Positions 1 to 10,778 of a stretch of 39,384 nucleotides of DNA are shown in pieces; within the stretch, counting starts at the first letter, position 1; every line of letters begins with the position of its first letter. Source of the stretch: Smithellaceae bacterium (GTDB taxonomy: Bacteria; Desulfobacterota; Syntrophia; Syntrophales; Smithellaceae); contig JAUYFM010000017.1 of NCBI GenBank assembly GCA_030690945.1, positions 1 through 39,384 of the forward strand, read 5' to 3'. The position numbers were made by a program, and so were the translations under genes. The notes under the pieces were generated by a model. The model saw only the letters and a list, made by a program, of their open reading frames with translations. It was not told the origin of the DNA and made no database searches.

Positions 1-30
1 CCTTCCCTGAAATATTCTTCGGGAAGGTTT
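1..30. terminator. Hairpin with short T run at window edge
   Basis: CCTTCCC (1-7) pairs with GGGAAGG (21-27) and is followed by TTT. It looks like a weak intrinsic terminator, either for a gene to the left of the window or for the minus-strand gene that ends at 158. The T run is short, so the assignment is tentative. Confidence 0.4.
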
Positions 31-157
31 ACAGATTCCGCTATGCGTTTTCAAGTCGAAGACAAACATAAATTGCATCTTTCGTGAAATATGTTAACCT
101 TTTACAAATCTTAATTGTCGGTTATTCCGGACAGTAGTGAAATAGAGTATTGATTTT

Positions 158-1273
158 TTACAGTGACCCCATCGCTATCAGTTCTTTAACATCGATATGA
201 CGGGATTCATCAATAGAGAGCCCCTCTCGGATCAGTTCCAGAACGAGTTGTTTTTCTTCTGGAAATTTATAGCCCTCATAATCCTGAGAGAAGAGCAGAC
301 CGCCGTTTTTATTGGTCCAGGAATTCATATTGTGGTCAAAACATACCCGCGAGGTCACGTTGAGGTTCTCAATCATCACCTGTAATTCTTCCAGCCGCTC
401 ATGAGGCGAAGAAACATGCAGACGTCCCTGTTCGTAATCATTAAATATCTCCGTGCCCTGTCTGGGAACAAAAGGACGCGAACGGATATAGCTTGGGTTG
501 ATTGCATTTAAGACCCTCGCTGTATTTTCCGCGTGCTGCCGCCAGCGCTCCCGGCCGCCCAGGTCGGGCATCCAATATTCGGAAAGCTGAAATCCCGCAG
601 CCATCGCCTTTTTGCCGCCTTCGATCTGCTCGGCGCTGGTCACGCCTTTGCGCACAATCTTTAACAGCTCGTCGTCGCCGGTTTCAAGGCCGACGTGAAC
701 GCGATCCAATCCCGCTTCGTGAATTGCTTGCAAATCTTCGATTTTTCTCTGCGACAGCGTTTTCGAACGGGTATAGGAGGTTACTCGTGTCAGAGTTGGA
801 AGCGTCTTTCGCAAATGCTTCAGTACTTCGATCAATTCTAGCGGCCTCATAATCATGCTATCCGCGTCCTGAAGAAAGGCCGTCTTGCCTCCGTAATAAA
901 GCCAACTGAACACTGTGGAAAAACAATGGTTGTCGTTAAGATAAGGATCAACGCTCAAGAGTGCCCTTAGCACATCTCTGTTAATCTTGCCTTCCTGTCC
1001 AATCTTCCCTGCAACTTCCCGTATTTCATCAATCATCAGTCTTACCGTATCGATATCGGCTTTAATATTCTCGACGGAACGATAAACAAAGGGTTGCCCC
1101 TTGTACATTTCGCAAAATGTGCATTTATTCCACGGACAATTTTCCGTTATCCGTAATAATATTGAAGCACTCCCCCCTTCACTGGGCGGACGATACACGC
1201 CCACGGCAAAAGATAATTTGCTGATTTTTTCAACATTTTCTCTGTAAGAATTGTTTTTTGCACCCGATGCCAT
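158..1273 (-). CDS. Radical SAM protein with CX4CX2C cluster motif
   Basis: This is a 371-residue protein. The cluster motif is NCPWNKCTFC, with Cys46, Cys51 and Cys54. That gives CX4CX2C rather than the classical CX3CX2C; from memory this variant occurs in a subgroup of COG1032-like radical SAM proteins. Downstream there is a barrel-like region with AGLDRVHVGLETGDDELL (about residue 190), the usual Gly-Glu-type SAM contact segment of this superfamily. No second Cys cluster and no B12-binding domain is seen. The ATG at 1273 is preceded by AAGGAG with 5-base spacing. It is transcribed alone, away from the formate dehydrogenase gene. The reaction and substrate cannot be assigned from sequence. 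Confidence 0.85.
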   Translation of the reverse strand: MASGAKNNSYRENVEKISKLSFAVGVYRPPSEGGSASILLRITENCPWNKCTFCEMYKGQPFVYRSVENIKADIDTVRLMIDEIREVAGKIGQEGKINRDVLRALLSVDPYLNDNHCFSTVFSWLYYGGKTAFLQDADSMIMRPLELIEVLKHLRKTLPTLTRVTSYTRSKTLSQRKIEDLQAIHEAGLDRVHVGLETGDDELLKIVRKGVTSAEQIEGGKKAMAAGFQLSEYWMPDLGGRERWRQHAENTARVLNAINPSYIRSRPFVPRQGTEIFNDYEQGRLHVSSPHERLEELQVMIENLNVTSRVCFDHNMNSWTNKNGGLLFSQDYEGYKFPEEKQLVLELIREGLSIDESRHIDVKELIAMGSL

Positions 1274-1360
1274 AAATACTCCTTTTTCAAATATTCGAGG
1301 TTATAATATAATACTTCCCTGCCATTTGACAACATCAGTCTCTCCATTTTTCAGCGCCTC

Positions 1361-1422
1361 CCCCTGAAAACACAGGGGACATTATTGACATAGTCATTAT
1401 GACATTATTGACATAATTGACA
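1361..1422. repeat. Hairpin followed by 15-bp direct repeat
   Basis: CCCCTG (1361-1366) pairs with CAGGGG (1373-1378). GACATTATTGACATA then occurs at 1378-1392 and again at 1401-1415, a 23-base period, with a partial third ATTGACA at 1416-1422. It lies in the spacer between the divergent radical SAM and formate dehydrogenase genes, so it may be a regulator-binding array or a decayed repeat element. Confidence 0.5.
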
Positions 1423-1527
1423 AAACAACCGGTTGCGCCTGTAAGTTTTACGTTAAATTAATATAACTTTTCCGAGCTTTTTAGCAACAGCATCGGATAT
1501 TTACCTTTATAAAATTGGAGAAGATAA

Positions 1528-4227
1528 ATGGAAAAAAAGATTACGATTACCATTGACGGGCAGGAAGTTTCGGCTAAGCCGGGACAAACCGTTCTGGAAT
1601 GCGCCAAGAGCATCGGTATTTTCATACCGACCCTCTGCCACTATCAAAACACAACCAATGTGGGCGCCTGCCGCGTTTGTGTTGTGGAAGTGGAAAATGC
1701 ACGCAGTTTGGTTGCTTCCTGCTGCATGCCGATCAGTCCCGGCATGGTCGTCCGAACCAATACACCGGCAGTTCGCGCCGCCCAGAAGATGATTGTCGAA
1801 TTATTATGGTCATCCGGCGATCATAATTGTCTGACCTGTGAGCAAAACGGCCAGTGCGAATTGCAGAATCTGGTTTACTGGCTGAAAATTGATAAACCGC
1901 GTTTCAATATCGAACCTCCGGGTTATGCGCCGGATAACAGCAACACGATGATCCATCGCGATCTGAACAAGTGCGTCCTTTGCGGCCGCTGCATTCGCGC
2001 CTGCAATGAAATCCAGGTTAACGAGGTTTTGGATTTCGCCATGCGCGGCTCCTACGCCAAAGTCGGCCCCGCTTTCGATGCAGATTATATTGACTCAGCC
2101 TGTGTATTCTGCGGTGAATGCCTCCAGGTGTGTCCAACGGGCGCGATCACATTCAAACAGGCCAAGTTCGGCGGCCGCCCCTGGGAATTGGACAAAGTCC
2201 GCACGACTTGCACCTATTGCGGCGTTGGCTGCCAGATGGATCTTTTTATCAAAGACAATAAAATCGTCAAAGTCATGGGCAACCGCGAATACGGTCAACC
2301 CAATGACGGCAGTCTTTGTGTGAAAGGCCGCTTCGGCATGGATTTCTTATCCCATCCCGACCGCCTGAAAAAACCGTTGATCCGTTATAAGAAAAACGAA
2401 GACTTAAAAGAAGTCACCTGGGATGAAGCTTATACGTTCATCGCCGATAAACTCTCCGCCATCAAACACGCAAACGGTCCGGATAGCATTGCCGGTCTCG
2501 CTTCTGCGCGTTGCTCCAATGAAGAAAATTATCTCTTTCAGAAATTTATGCGCGCGGTCATCGGCACCAACAATGTCGATCACTGCGCCCGTCTCTGACA
2601 CTCCGTAACGGTGACCGGTCTGGCCGCCACATTCGGCAGTGGAGCAATGACCAATTCGATTGATGAACTGGAATTCACGGATTTGATTCTGGCAACGGGA
2701 ACCAACACGACGGAAAATCATCCGGTCATCGGCATGAAAATCAAGCGGGCGGTCAAACAGCACGGAACCAAGCTGATCGTCATCGACCCGCGGGAAATTG
2801 ATTTAGTCAAATACGCCAGCATCTGGCTGAGACAAAAACCGGGAACGGACGTAGCGGTTTTCAACGGCCTGCTGAATGTGATCATCGCAGAAGGCCTTTA
2901 TGCCAAAGAATATGTAGTTGAACGAACCGAAGGATTCGATGCCCTCAAAGCGGTTGTGGCCAAATATACGCCGGAATATGTCGAAAACATTTCCGGCGTG
3001 CCGGCGGAAGATTTGAAGAAGGCCGCCCGGATGTATGCCAAAGCCAACCGCGCAAGCATCATTTACGCCATGGGGATCACCCAACACATCAGTGGTACGG
3101 ATAATGTGAAGAGCACTGCCAATCTGGCGATGCTCTGCGGCAACGTCGGCATTGAAGGCGGCGGTGTCAATCCCCTGCGCGGCCAGAATAACGTTCAAGG
3201 GGCCTGCGATATGGGCGCTCTGCCCAATGTTTATCCGGCCTACCAACAGGTCGCCAATGCAGATGCCCACAAGAAATTTGAAGCAACCTGGGGCGCGACA
3301 CTTTCCCTCAAACCCGGATTGACCTTGATGGAAATCATGGCCGGCGCCGGCAGCGGCGCGATCAAGGCGGTTTATGTCATGGGTGAAAATCCGCTGCTTT
3401 CCGATCCCGATCTGCATCATGTAAAAAAAGAGCTTCAGAATCTGGATTTACTGATTGTTCAAGACATCTTCCTGACCGAAACGGCGCAAATCGCCGATGT
3501 CATACTGCCGGTAGCGAGCTTTGCTGAAAAAGACGGCACCTTTACCAACACCGAACGACGCGTTCAGCGCGTGCGCAAAGCGATTGAACCGCCTGGGGAG
3601 GCTAAAACAGACTGGGAGGTCATCGCCGGCCTATCCAATAAAATGGGTTATCCAATGCACTATACTTCGGCGAAAGAAATTTTTGAAGAAGTCACCACTG
3701 TCACCCCCAGTTACGCAGGCATCACGTATAAGCGCATTGAAAAAGAAGGTTTGCAATGGCCCTGCCCCACGCATGACCACAAGGGCACAAAGTTTCTCCA
3801 TAAAGACCGATTCTCCAGGGGTCTGGGCCTGTTTACGGCCATTGAATTCATACCACCCAATGAACTGCCGGATAAGGATTATCCCTTCTTCCTTTCCACG
3901 GGACGCGTTCTGTATCATTATCACACAGGCACGATGACGACACGCACGCAGGGCCTCTCCGAGCGCTGTCCCGAAAGTCTGGTTGAAATCAATCCGATCG
4001 ATGCCCAAAATTCCGGCATTGCCGATGGTCAAATGGTCAAGGTCACGTCCAGACGCGGTACAGTGGAAGCCAAAGCCCACATTACACAAAAGAGCGCACC
4101 GGGCACCATTTTTATGAACTTTCATTTTGCGGCTGCACCGGTCAACCTTCTGACCAATCCGGTTTTGGACCCGACAGGCAAGATACCGGAATATAAAGTC
4201 TGCGCGGTAAAATTAGCGGCGGCATAA
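1528..4227 (+). CDS. fdhA: Formate dehydrogenase catalytic subunit, selenocysteine-containing
   Basis: The gene reads through an in-frame TGA at 2596-2598 (residue 357), giving 899 residues. It should catalyse formate/CO2 interconversion at a molybdenum or tungsten bis-pyranopterin centre. Domains in order: a [2Fe-2S] domain (Cys37, 48, 51, 65); an NuoG-like His/Cys cluster segment (GDHNCLTCEQNGQCELQ); two [4Fe-4S] motifs starting at Cys149 and Cys192; the catalytic-domain cluster CTYCGVGC from Cys228; the active site HCARL-Sec-HS; and a C-terminal molybdopterin-dinucleotide-binding domain. Length and architecture match NAD-/ferredoxin-linked clostridial and deltaproteobacterial FdhA. No FdhB/NuoF-like partner is adjacent, so the electron acceptor is unknown. 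A conventional gene caller would split it at 2598. The start ATG follows GGAGAAGATAA. Confidence 0.93.
2599..2637 (+). promoter_or_regulatory. bSECIS selenocysteine insertion element
   Basis: Immediately after the TGA, GGTGACC (2610-2616) pairs with GGCCGCC (2622-2628), with one mismatch and one G-U pair, around the loop GGTCT (2617-2621). The loop starts 18 bases after the UGA codon. As recalled, E. coli fdhF has the same loop sequence at the same distance. This would bind SelB and recode UGA as selenocysteine. Confidence 0.85.
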
Positions 4228-4251
4228 CCACCAAGGGTCAATCAACCACCT

Positions 4252-4298
4252 CGCGAGCAAGCTCGCGGAGAATGAACGCTCGTCCCGCTTAAGCGGGA
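4252..4298. repeat. Two perfect short palindromes in the fdhA-MFS spacer
   Basis: CGCGAGC/GCTCGCG (4252-4267, AA loop) is followed by TCCCGCTTAAGCGGGA (4283-4298). The paired-hairpin design resembles the interiors of the two inverted-repeat elements near 31.6 and 37.1 kb, but I found no matching terminal repeats here. Confidence 0.5.
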
Positions 4299-4335
4299 TT
4301 GAAACACTATGGTAAATAAAACATAATGAAAAACC

Positions 4336-4367
4336 GAATATGCCCATTGCCAGGGGCATATTCTTTA
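4336..4367 (+). terminator. Intrinsic terminator after fdhA
   Basis: GAATATGCCC (4336-4345) pairs perfectly with GGGCATATTC (4354-4363) around an 8-base loop, and a short T-rich run follows. It closes the fdhA transcript before the MFS gene. Confidence 0.65.
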
Positions 4368-4499
4368 TGTATAAGACGCAGGTCATTTAGTTGTTTTCGA
4401 CACGATAAAAAACCATTTGTCTCAAAACACGGATGTTTTCTTAAAGTGTCACCAAATACATTTTTAGCCTTTCATGAAAGGCAAGGGAGGAATTAAAAT

Positions 4500-5741
4500 A
4501 TGGCTAATGAAAATTTGGAGAGTAAGCGATGGGCGCTTGCTGCAGCCGGTATCGTCATCATGTTGATTCTGGGCACCGTTTACGCCTGGTCAGTTTTGTC
4601 AGACCCATTGCGGCCCTGCATGGCTGGGAAGTAAAGGTAGTATCGCGTGTCTTTATGTTAATCATCGGTGTCATCGGTATTTCCGCGGCATTCGGCGGTA
4701 TGCTGGTGGATAAGAAGGGTCCCAAGTTTGTTGCGACGCTCGGCGCATGCTTGTACGGCATCGGCGTTTTGCTGGGCGGTGTGGCTCTGTATTCAGGAAA
4801 CTTCTGGTTTCTTCTCTTTGGGTACGGCGTGATTGCCGGTATAGGCAACGGTTTGACTTATGTTGTGCCTATCGCTACGCTGATCCGCTGGTTCCCGGAC
4901 AAGCGCGGTCTGATCACGGGTCTGGCTGTCATGGGATTCGGTTTCGGCGCGTTCTTTATCGGTATGATTTATCCCCGGCCTCATCGTTAAAGCCGGTGTT
5001 GCCAATGCGTTTCTTATCCTGGGTGCTGTTTATCTGGTTCTTTGTGTTCTTGCGGCTCTGACTCTGAGAAACCCGCCTGCAGGCTGGCTCCCCAAGGGTT
5101 TTAAGCCTTCGGCGACAACGGTCAGTGCGGCGGATTCCTTCGGTTGGGCCGAAGCAAAGAAAACCCGCCAGTGGTACATGCTCTGGTGCATGCTTTTCTT
5201 AAACGTCACCGCAGGCATGGGGCTTTTGTCCAAACTCTCACCCATGGCACAGGAAGTCATCAAAATCGCGCAGGGCATCGATGACCCCGCAAAACTGGCT
5301 GTTCTAGGCGGCGGTGTTCTGGCGACTGCCTCCATCTTCAACGGTCTGGGCCGCCTTTTCTGGGCCGCCGTATCCGACAAAATCGGCAGGAAAGGCACTT
5401 ATATGACCATGTTCCTGACCCAGGCAATTCTTTATATTCTTCTTCCTCAGGTCACCAGCGTGCTCATCTTCACAATCATCGCCTCCTATCTTCTCGCGTG
5501 CCTGGGCGGCGGTTTTGCCGTCATGCCGTCTTTTGCGGCCGACTCCTTTGGTCCGACTAACATCGGCAAAGTTTATGGTTTCCTGCTGACGGCATGGGGC
5601 GCTGCAGGTGTCGTGGGCGGTTTTGTGTTCGCCGAATTCAACAAACAGCAGTCGTTATACGCAGCAGCCGGATGTCTGATTATCGGCTTTGTCATTGCCC
5701 TGTTGTTTAGCCGTCCGAAACACGTGTCTGAGTATAAATAA
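4500..5741 (+). pseudogene. OFA-family MFS transporter (oxalate/formate antiporter-like), two frameshifts
   Basis: The ATG at 4500 follows GGGAGGAATT. Frame 1 encodes an N-terminus ending ILGTVYAWSV, typical of oxalate/formate antiporter-family MFS proteins. The frame is then lost at a T run (4594-4597), where one extra T would give VYAWSVFVRPIAALHGW. It is lost again at a C run (4973-4976), where one fewer C would give IYPGLIVKAGVANAF. The two changes compensate, and the last frame runs to 5741, so the intact protein would be about 413 residues with about 12 membrane segments and a DKKGPK loop. Both lesions are single-base homopolymer changes, which fits sequencing error or a young pseudogene. 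Position after fdhA suggests formate or another small carboxylate as substrate; this is inference only. Confidence 0.8.
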
Positions 5742-5767
5742 TAAGATGACCACGTTTTTCACACATT

Positions 5768-5806
5768 GGTTCAAGAGCGCCGGTGTTTCACCGGCGCTCT
5801 TGAACC
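5768..5806. terminator. Bidirectional terminator, MFS gene / uppP
   Basis: An 18-bp perfect stem (core AGAGCGCCGGTG) with a TTT loop sits between the convergent MFS gene and uppP. Three copies of ACCAACAT follow (near 5803, 5812 and 5826). Confidence 0.75.
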
Positions 5807-5841
5807 AACATAGACCAACATCAGCATGAACCAACATTTGT

Positions 5842-6639
5842 TTATGCCGCGTATCCAAAACAAGCAACAACAATGACGACCGCACCTAGGATAAAACGAT
5901 ACAAAACAAAAGGCAGAAACGTTTTCGTCTGCACGTAGCGCAGCAGCAATCCGATGCTGGCCAAGCCTGCGATACACGCCACCGCCATGCCCGTGAGGAA
6001 ACTCGCATCAATCATAGCCGGATTGGCAATCACTTTAGGCATTTTGACCAACGCCGCGCCCAGAATAATAGGGGCAGAAAGTAAAAAAGAAAAACGCGCC
6101 GCACCTTCCCGTGTCATACCCAGCGCCAGCGCCGTTGTCATGGTCACGCCGGAGCGCGACACACCGGGGATAATGGCTAAAGCCTGCGACAGACCAATCA
6201 GAAAACTGGTTTTCAGTGAGATATGTTCCACATCAATTTGTTTTTTGCCTTTGCGGTCAACCACGAAAAGAATAAGGCCAAGAAGAATCAACATACAGGC
6301 AATCAGGACGGGATTGCGGAAAACAGTCTCGGCAATATGCTCAAACAGAAACCCGATAAGAGCGCCCGGGATTGTGGCCAGCACCAGATACCAGAAGAGC
6401 TTCCCTTCCCTTTCCTTGGGTTTTGTCAGGCCTTTGCTCAAAAGTTTAAGCCAGTCTTTCCAGAAATAAACAACGACGGCGATCAGCGTGCCGACATGCA
6501 GGGCGATGTCAAAAGTGAGGCCGGGATCCGCCCAGTTCATCAACCAGGGCACCAGCACCAGATGCGCCGAACTGGATATCGGCAGAAATTCTCCCAATCC
6601 CTGCACCAGTCCGAGAACAATAGCCTGTGTCACATCCAT
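5842..6639 (-). CDS. uppP: Undecaprenyl-diphosphatase (UppP/BacA)
   Basis: This is a 265-residue polytopic membrane protein that dephosphorylates undecaprenyl pyrophosphate, recycling the lipid carrier for peptidoglycan and O-antigen synthesis; overexpression is linked to bacitracin resistance in other bacteria. Both family signatures are present: GLGEFLPISSSAHL near residue 15 (the E-x-PISSS active-site motif) and GVSRSGVTM near residue 160. There are about eight hydrophobic segments and the length is normal. The ribosome-binding site before the ATG at 6639 is weak. It is convergent with the MFS gene and divergent from the Fur-family gene at 6824, and is probably monocistronic. Confidence 0.95.
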   Translation of the reverse strand: MDVTQAIVLGLVQGLGEFLPISSSAHLVLVPWLMNWADPGLTFDIALHVGTLIAVVVYFWKDWLKLLSKGLTKPKEREGKLFWYLVLATIPGALIGFLFEHIAETVFRNPVLIACMLILLGLILFVVDRKGKKQIDVEHISLKTSFLIGLSQALAIIPGVSRSGVTMTTALALGMTREGAARFSFLLSAPIILGAALVKMPKVIANPAMIDASFLTGMAVACIAGLASIGLLLRYVQTKTFLPFVLYRFILGAVVIVVACFGYAA

Positions 6640-6768
6640 TTTTCATATTTCCTTATCTGATTTATAAAATAGTTGGGTAGCCTTACATGATAAATCCGAT
6701 TTTGTCCACATTCGACGTAAATCAAACCACAGCGGTCAGATGCAAAATATTACTGTTCATAGATTATC

Positions 6769-6797
6769 TTGACAGACGTAGCCGTCGAGGTTATTTA
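6769..6797 (+). promoter_or_regulatory. Sigma70-type promoter for the Fur/PerR-like gene
   Basis: TTGACA (6769-6774) and TATTTA (6792-6797) are separated by 17 bases, upstream of the ATG at 6824. GGAATGATTCT (6810-6820), just downstream, contains a GAATnATTC core like a PerR/Fur box and could serve autoregulation; that part is weaker. Confidence 0.6.
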
Positions 6798-6823
6798 AGC
6801 TTATAAACTGGAATGATTCTGAA

Positions 6824-7234
6824 ATGAGAAGAATTAAAAAAGAAGACCTGATCGGTCAGTTAAAGGAAAAAGGCCTCAAGATCACGCCGCAGCGTCTGGC
6901 GATTATTGACGCACTGGTGGAAATTCGCGAGATGCATCCCGGCGCTACGCTGATATTTAATGAGGCACGCAAAAAAGCCAAACGCGTCAGCCTGTCCACG
7001 GTTTACGCGACGCTTAAAGAATTTTCCGAAAACGGTCTGATCAAGCAACTGGAGTTTGACCGGATGGAAAACCGTTATGACGGCAATCTGTCTGAACATA
7101 TCAATCTCATCTGCAAACGGTGCGGGAAAATTATCGACTACCACATTCCTGCGACTCTTGAACCGAAAGACATCCCCCGAAAATCGGGTTTTCTCGTCAC
7201 GGATACCCCCACGGGTATTGCCGGGACTGCCTGA
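6824..7234 (+). CDS. Fur/PerR-family metalloregulator, C-terminus frameshifted
   Basis: The first 120 or so residues are a standard Fur-family repressor: a winged-helix DNA-binding domain (KITPQRLAIIDALVE; VSLSTVYATLKEFSENGLI), then a dimerisation domain with the first structural zinc pair in HINLICKRCGKII. As read, the protein ends in an atypical tail after VTDT (136 residues). In the next frame the DNA encodes GYCRDCLKRPE with a stop at 7246-7248, the expected second CXXC pair and C-terminus. A single-base indel near 7201-7210 therefore probably disrupts the gene or the read. Its place just upstream of katG in the same direction argues for a PerR-type peroxide sensor rather than an iron sensor. 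No strong ribosome-binding site precedes the ATG. Confidence 0.85.
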   Translation: MRRIKKEDLIGQLKEKGLKITPQRLAIIDALVEIREMHPGATLIFNEARKKAKRVSLSTVYATLKEFSENGLIKQLEFDRMENRYDGNLSEHINLICKRCGKIIDYHIPATLEPKDIPRKSGFLVTDTPTGIAGTA

Positions 7235-7366
7235 AGCGCCCCGAGTAATCTTCTGATCGGGTAGCCTCGCGCATATAAACTGATGATCAAAGAAGCACAT
7301 ATGCGGCTTTTATTTTTAATCTTGAACAGTTCCAACTTAGAGAAGGCAAAGCAAAGCAACCATTAA

Positions 7367-9586
<2,220 letters not shown>

Positions 9587-9720
9587 TTCTAACATGACCG
9601 TCTTTAGATGGTTTCGGACAAAATCGTAAAAGATCGGTCACCGGGCCGAAGGCCGGTTACAGCGGACGGCGTATCGCCGCCGCTGAACCGGAACATTATG
9701 CGGCAAATGGCTGAACATAA
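9587..9720. repeat. GC-rich inverted repeats in the katG-catalase remnant spacer
   Basis: An ACCGGGCC/GGCCGGT hairpin lies near 9640-9657, and AGCGGACGGCG (9661-9671) pairs imperfectly with CGCCGCCGCT (9675-9684). Together they look like a REP-type palindromic unit next to the catalase fragment. Nothing else was recognised here. Confidence 0.4.
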
Positions 9721-9831
9721 CAGCTTTCCTCTGTTCGCCCCATCGACAACTGCTACAAGACCGGTCCGGCCTATGGCGAAGGCATAGCCAAAGCCTGCGG
9801 CATCAGCCTCGGTGAAATCCCCAAAAAGTAA
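9721..9831 (+). pseudogene. C-terminal remnant of a monofunctional catalase (probable)
   Basis: A 36-residue open frame without a start encodes DNCYKTGPAYGEGIAKACGI and ends GEIPKK before a TAA at 9829. The Asn-Cys-x-Lys-x-x-Pro-x-Tyr-Gly-x-Gly-Val/Ile-Ala pattern resembles the C-terminal end of small-subunit (clade 3) heme catalases as I recall them. In-frame stops occur just upstream, so only the tail of the gene survives. It lies directly behind katG, suggesting that katG arrival or a deletion removed an older catalase gene. The identification rests on a short segment and is uncertain. Confidence 0.45.
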
Positions 9832-9850
9832 ATTGCCCAAATATTGAAAT

Positions 9851-9889
9851 AAAAATGGGCTGCGCAAAAAACCGCGCAGCCCATTTTTA
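9851..9889. terminator. Bidirectional terminator between katG region and ohr
   Basis: AAAAATGGGCTGCGC (9851-9865) pairs with GCGCAGCCCATTTTT (9874-9888). With the A and T runs on each side it can act for both the rightward katG region and the leftward ohr gene. Confidence 0.85.
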
Positions 9890-9917
9890 TTTGCTGATCA
9901 TGACCGAAGCAGAGAGG

Positions 9918-10349
9918 TTAGACAGGCACAACCTTGATATTGACGTCAACGTTCCCTTTAATGGCGTTCGAATACGGGCAGGCTTTGTGCCCTGCCGCAA
10001 CCACCTTCTCGGCGTCTTCCTGACTAAGACCTGCGACTTTAGCCTCCAAATCGACCGTCAGGCCGAAGCCGCCTTCATCATTCGCCCCAATTCCCACCGC
10101 ACATTTCACTTCTATGGATTTCGGAATGAGCTTAAGCATGCGAGACATAAATTCGCAGGCGCTTCCGAAACAGGCGGCGTATCCTGCCGCAAACAAATGT
10201 TCCGGAGTTGTCGCACCCTCTCTTCCTGGGCCTCCCATTGCTTTCGGAATCGATAAATTCACGCTGACCAGCCCGTCATCCGATTGCGTATGACCGTTTC
10301 GGCCTCCTGTCGCCACAGCATTGGCTGTGTATAGAACCTTTATTGCCAT
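9918..10349 (-). CDS. ohr: Organic hydroperoxide resistance protein (Ohr, OsmC superfamily)
   Basis: This is a thiol peroxidase that reduces organic and lipid hydroperoxides, usually with lipoyl proteins as reductant. At 143 residues it matches the family. The catalytic set is visible: Arg17, Glu50, the peroxidatic Cys60 in AAGYAACFGSA, and the resolving Cys in HKACPYSNA near residue 124. The ATG at 10349 has GAAGGAGGTAGG upstream. It is the last of a leftward series ohrR, damaged gpx, ohr; the matching regulator OhrR lies about 430 bases upstream, so peroxide-responsive control is expected. Confidence 0.95.
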   Translation of the reverse strand: MAIKVLYTANAVATGGRNGHTQSDDGLVSVNLSIPKAMGGPGREGATTPEHLFAAGYAACFGSACEFMSRMLKLIPKSIEVKCAVGIGANDEGGFGLTVDLEAKVAGLSQEDAEKVVAAGHKACPYSNAIKGNVDVNIKVVPV

Positions 10350-10404
10350 TGATTCCTACCTCCTTCTTATTTTTTTATTGTATCAATCACATAACGCTAT
10401 GCTG

Positions 10405-10729
10405 CTAAAGCAGCTTCTCTATATCTTTTACCAGCTTTTCCGGTTTTGTCGCAGGAGCAAACCTTTTGACGATTTTCCCGTTTTTATCAATCAGAAATTT
10501 TATAAAATTCCAGTCTATGCTTTTGCCCAGCAAGCCCGGTACCTGTTCTTTTAAAAACATAAACAAAGGTTCAGCATCTTTTCCATTAACATCAGTTTTG
10601 GCCATGATCGGGAAAGAAACATTGTAGCGCAGAGAACACAATTAAAACGACCTTGTCTTTCAACTGATTCAAATCATAATTCTTGTTCTTCTCATTTTTC
10701 ACTCTGAAATCGTAAATACTTTTACCCAC
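10405..10729 (-). pseudogene. Glutathione peroxidase family gene with internal deletion
   Basis: A GTG at 10729, preceded by GGAGG, starts a typical N-terminus ending LKDKVVLIV. The DNA then jumps directly, and one frame off, to the C-terminal part beginning CSLRYNVSFPIMAKTDVNG and ending KLVKDIEKLL (stop at 10405). In intact GPx/BtuE-type proteins about 50 residues lie between these points, including the peroxidatic Cys/Sec motif (NVASKCG) and the GFPCNQF segment. The catalytic residue is therefore absent and the two halves cannot be joined in frame. The N-terminal frame stops at 10592. The downstream half could at most start from TTG 10641. A deletion of about 150 bases, real or from assembly, explains this. 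Confidence 0.8.
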
Positions 10730-10778
10730 TTTTTTCTAACCTCCAAACATTTACCAAGGGACCATCTACCGGGCCAAA

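Noticed and set aside
502-852. Arg/Ala-rich plus-strand frame opposite the radical SAM gene
   Set aside because: Low-complexity composition typical of a shadow frame, no ribosome-binding site.
2803-3420. 205-codon minus-strand open frame inside fdhA
   Set aside because: It is fully antisense to well-conserved molybdopterin-domain coding sequence and has no recognisable domain.
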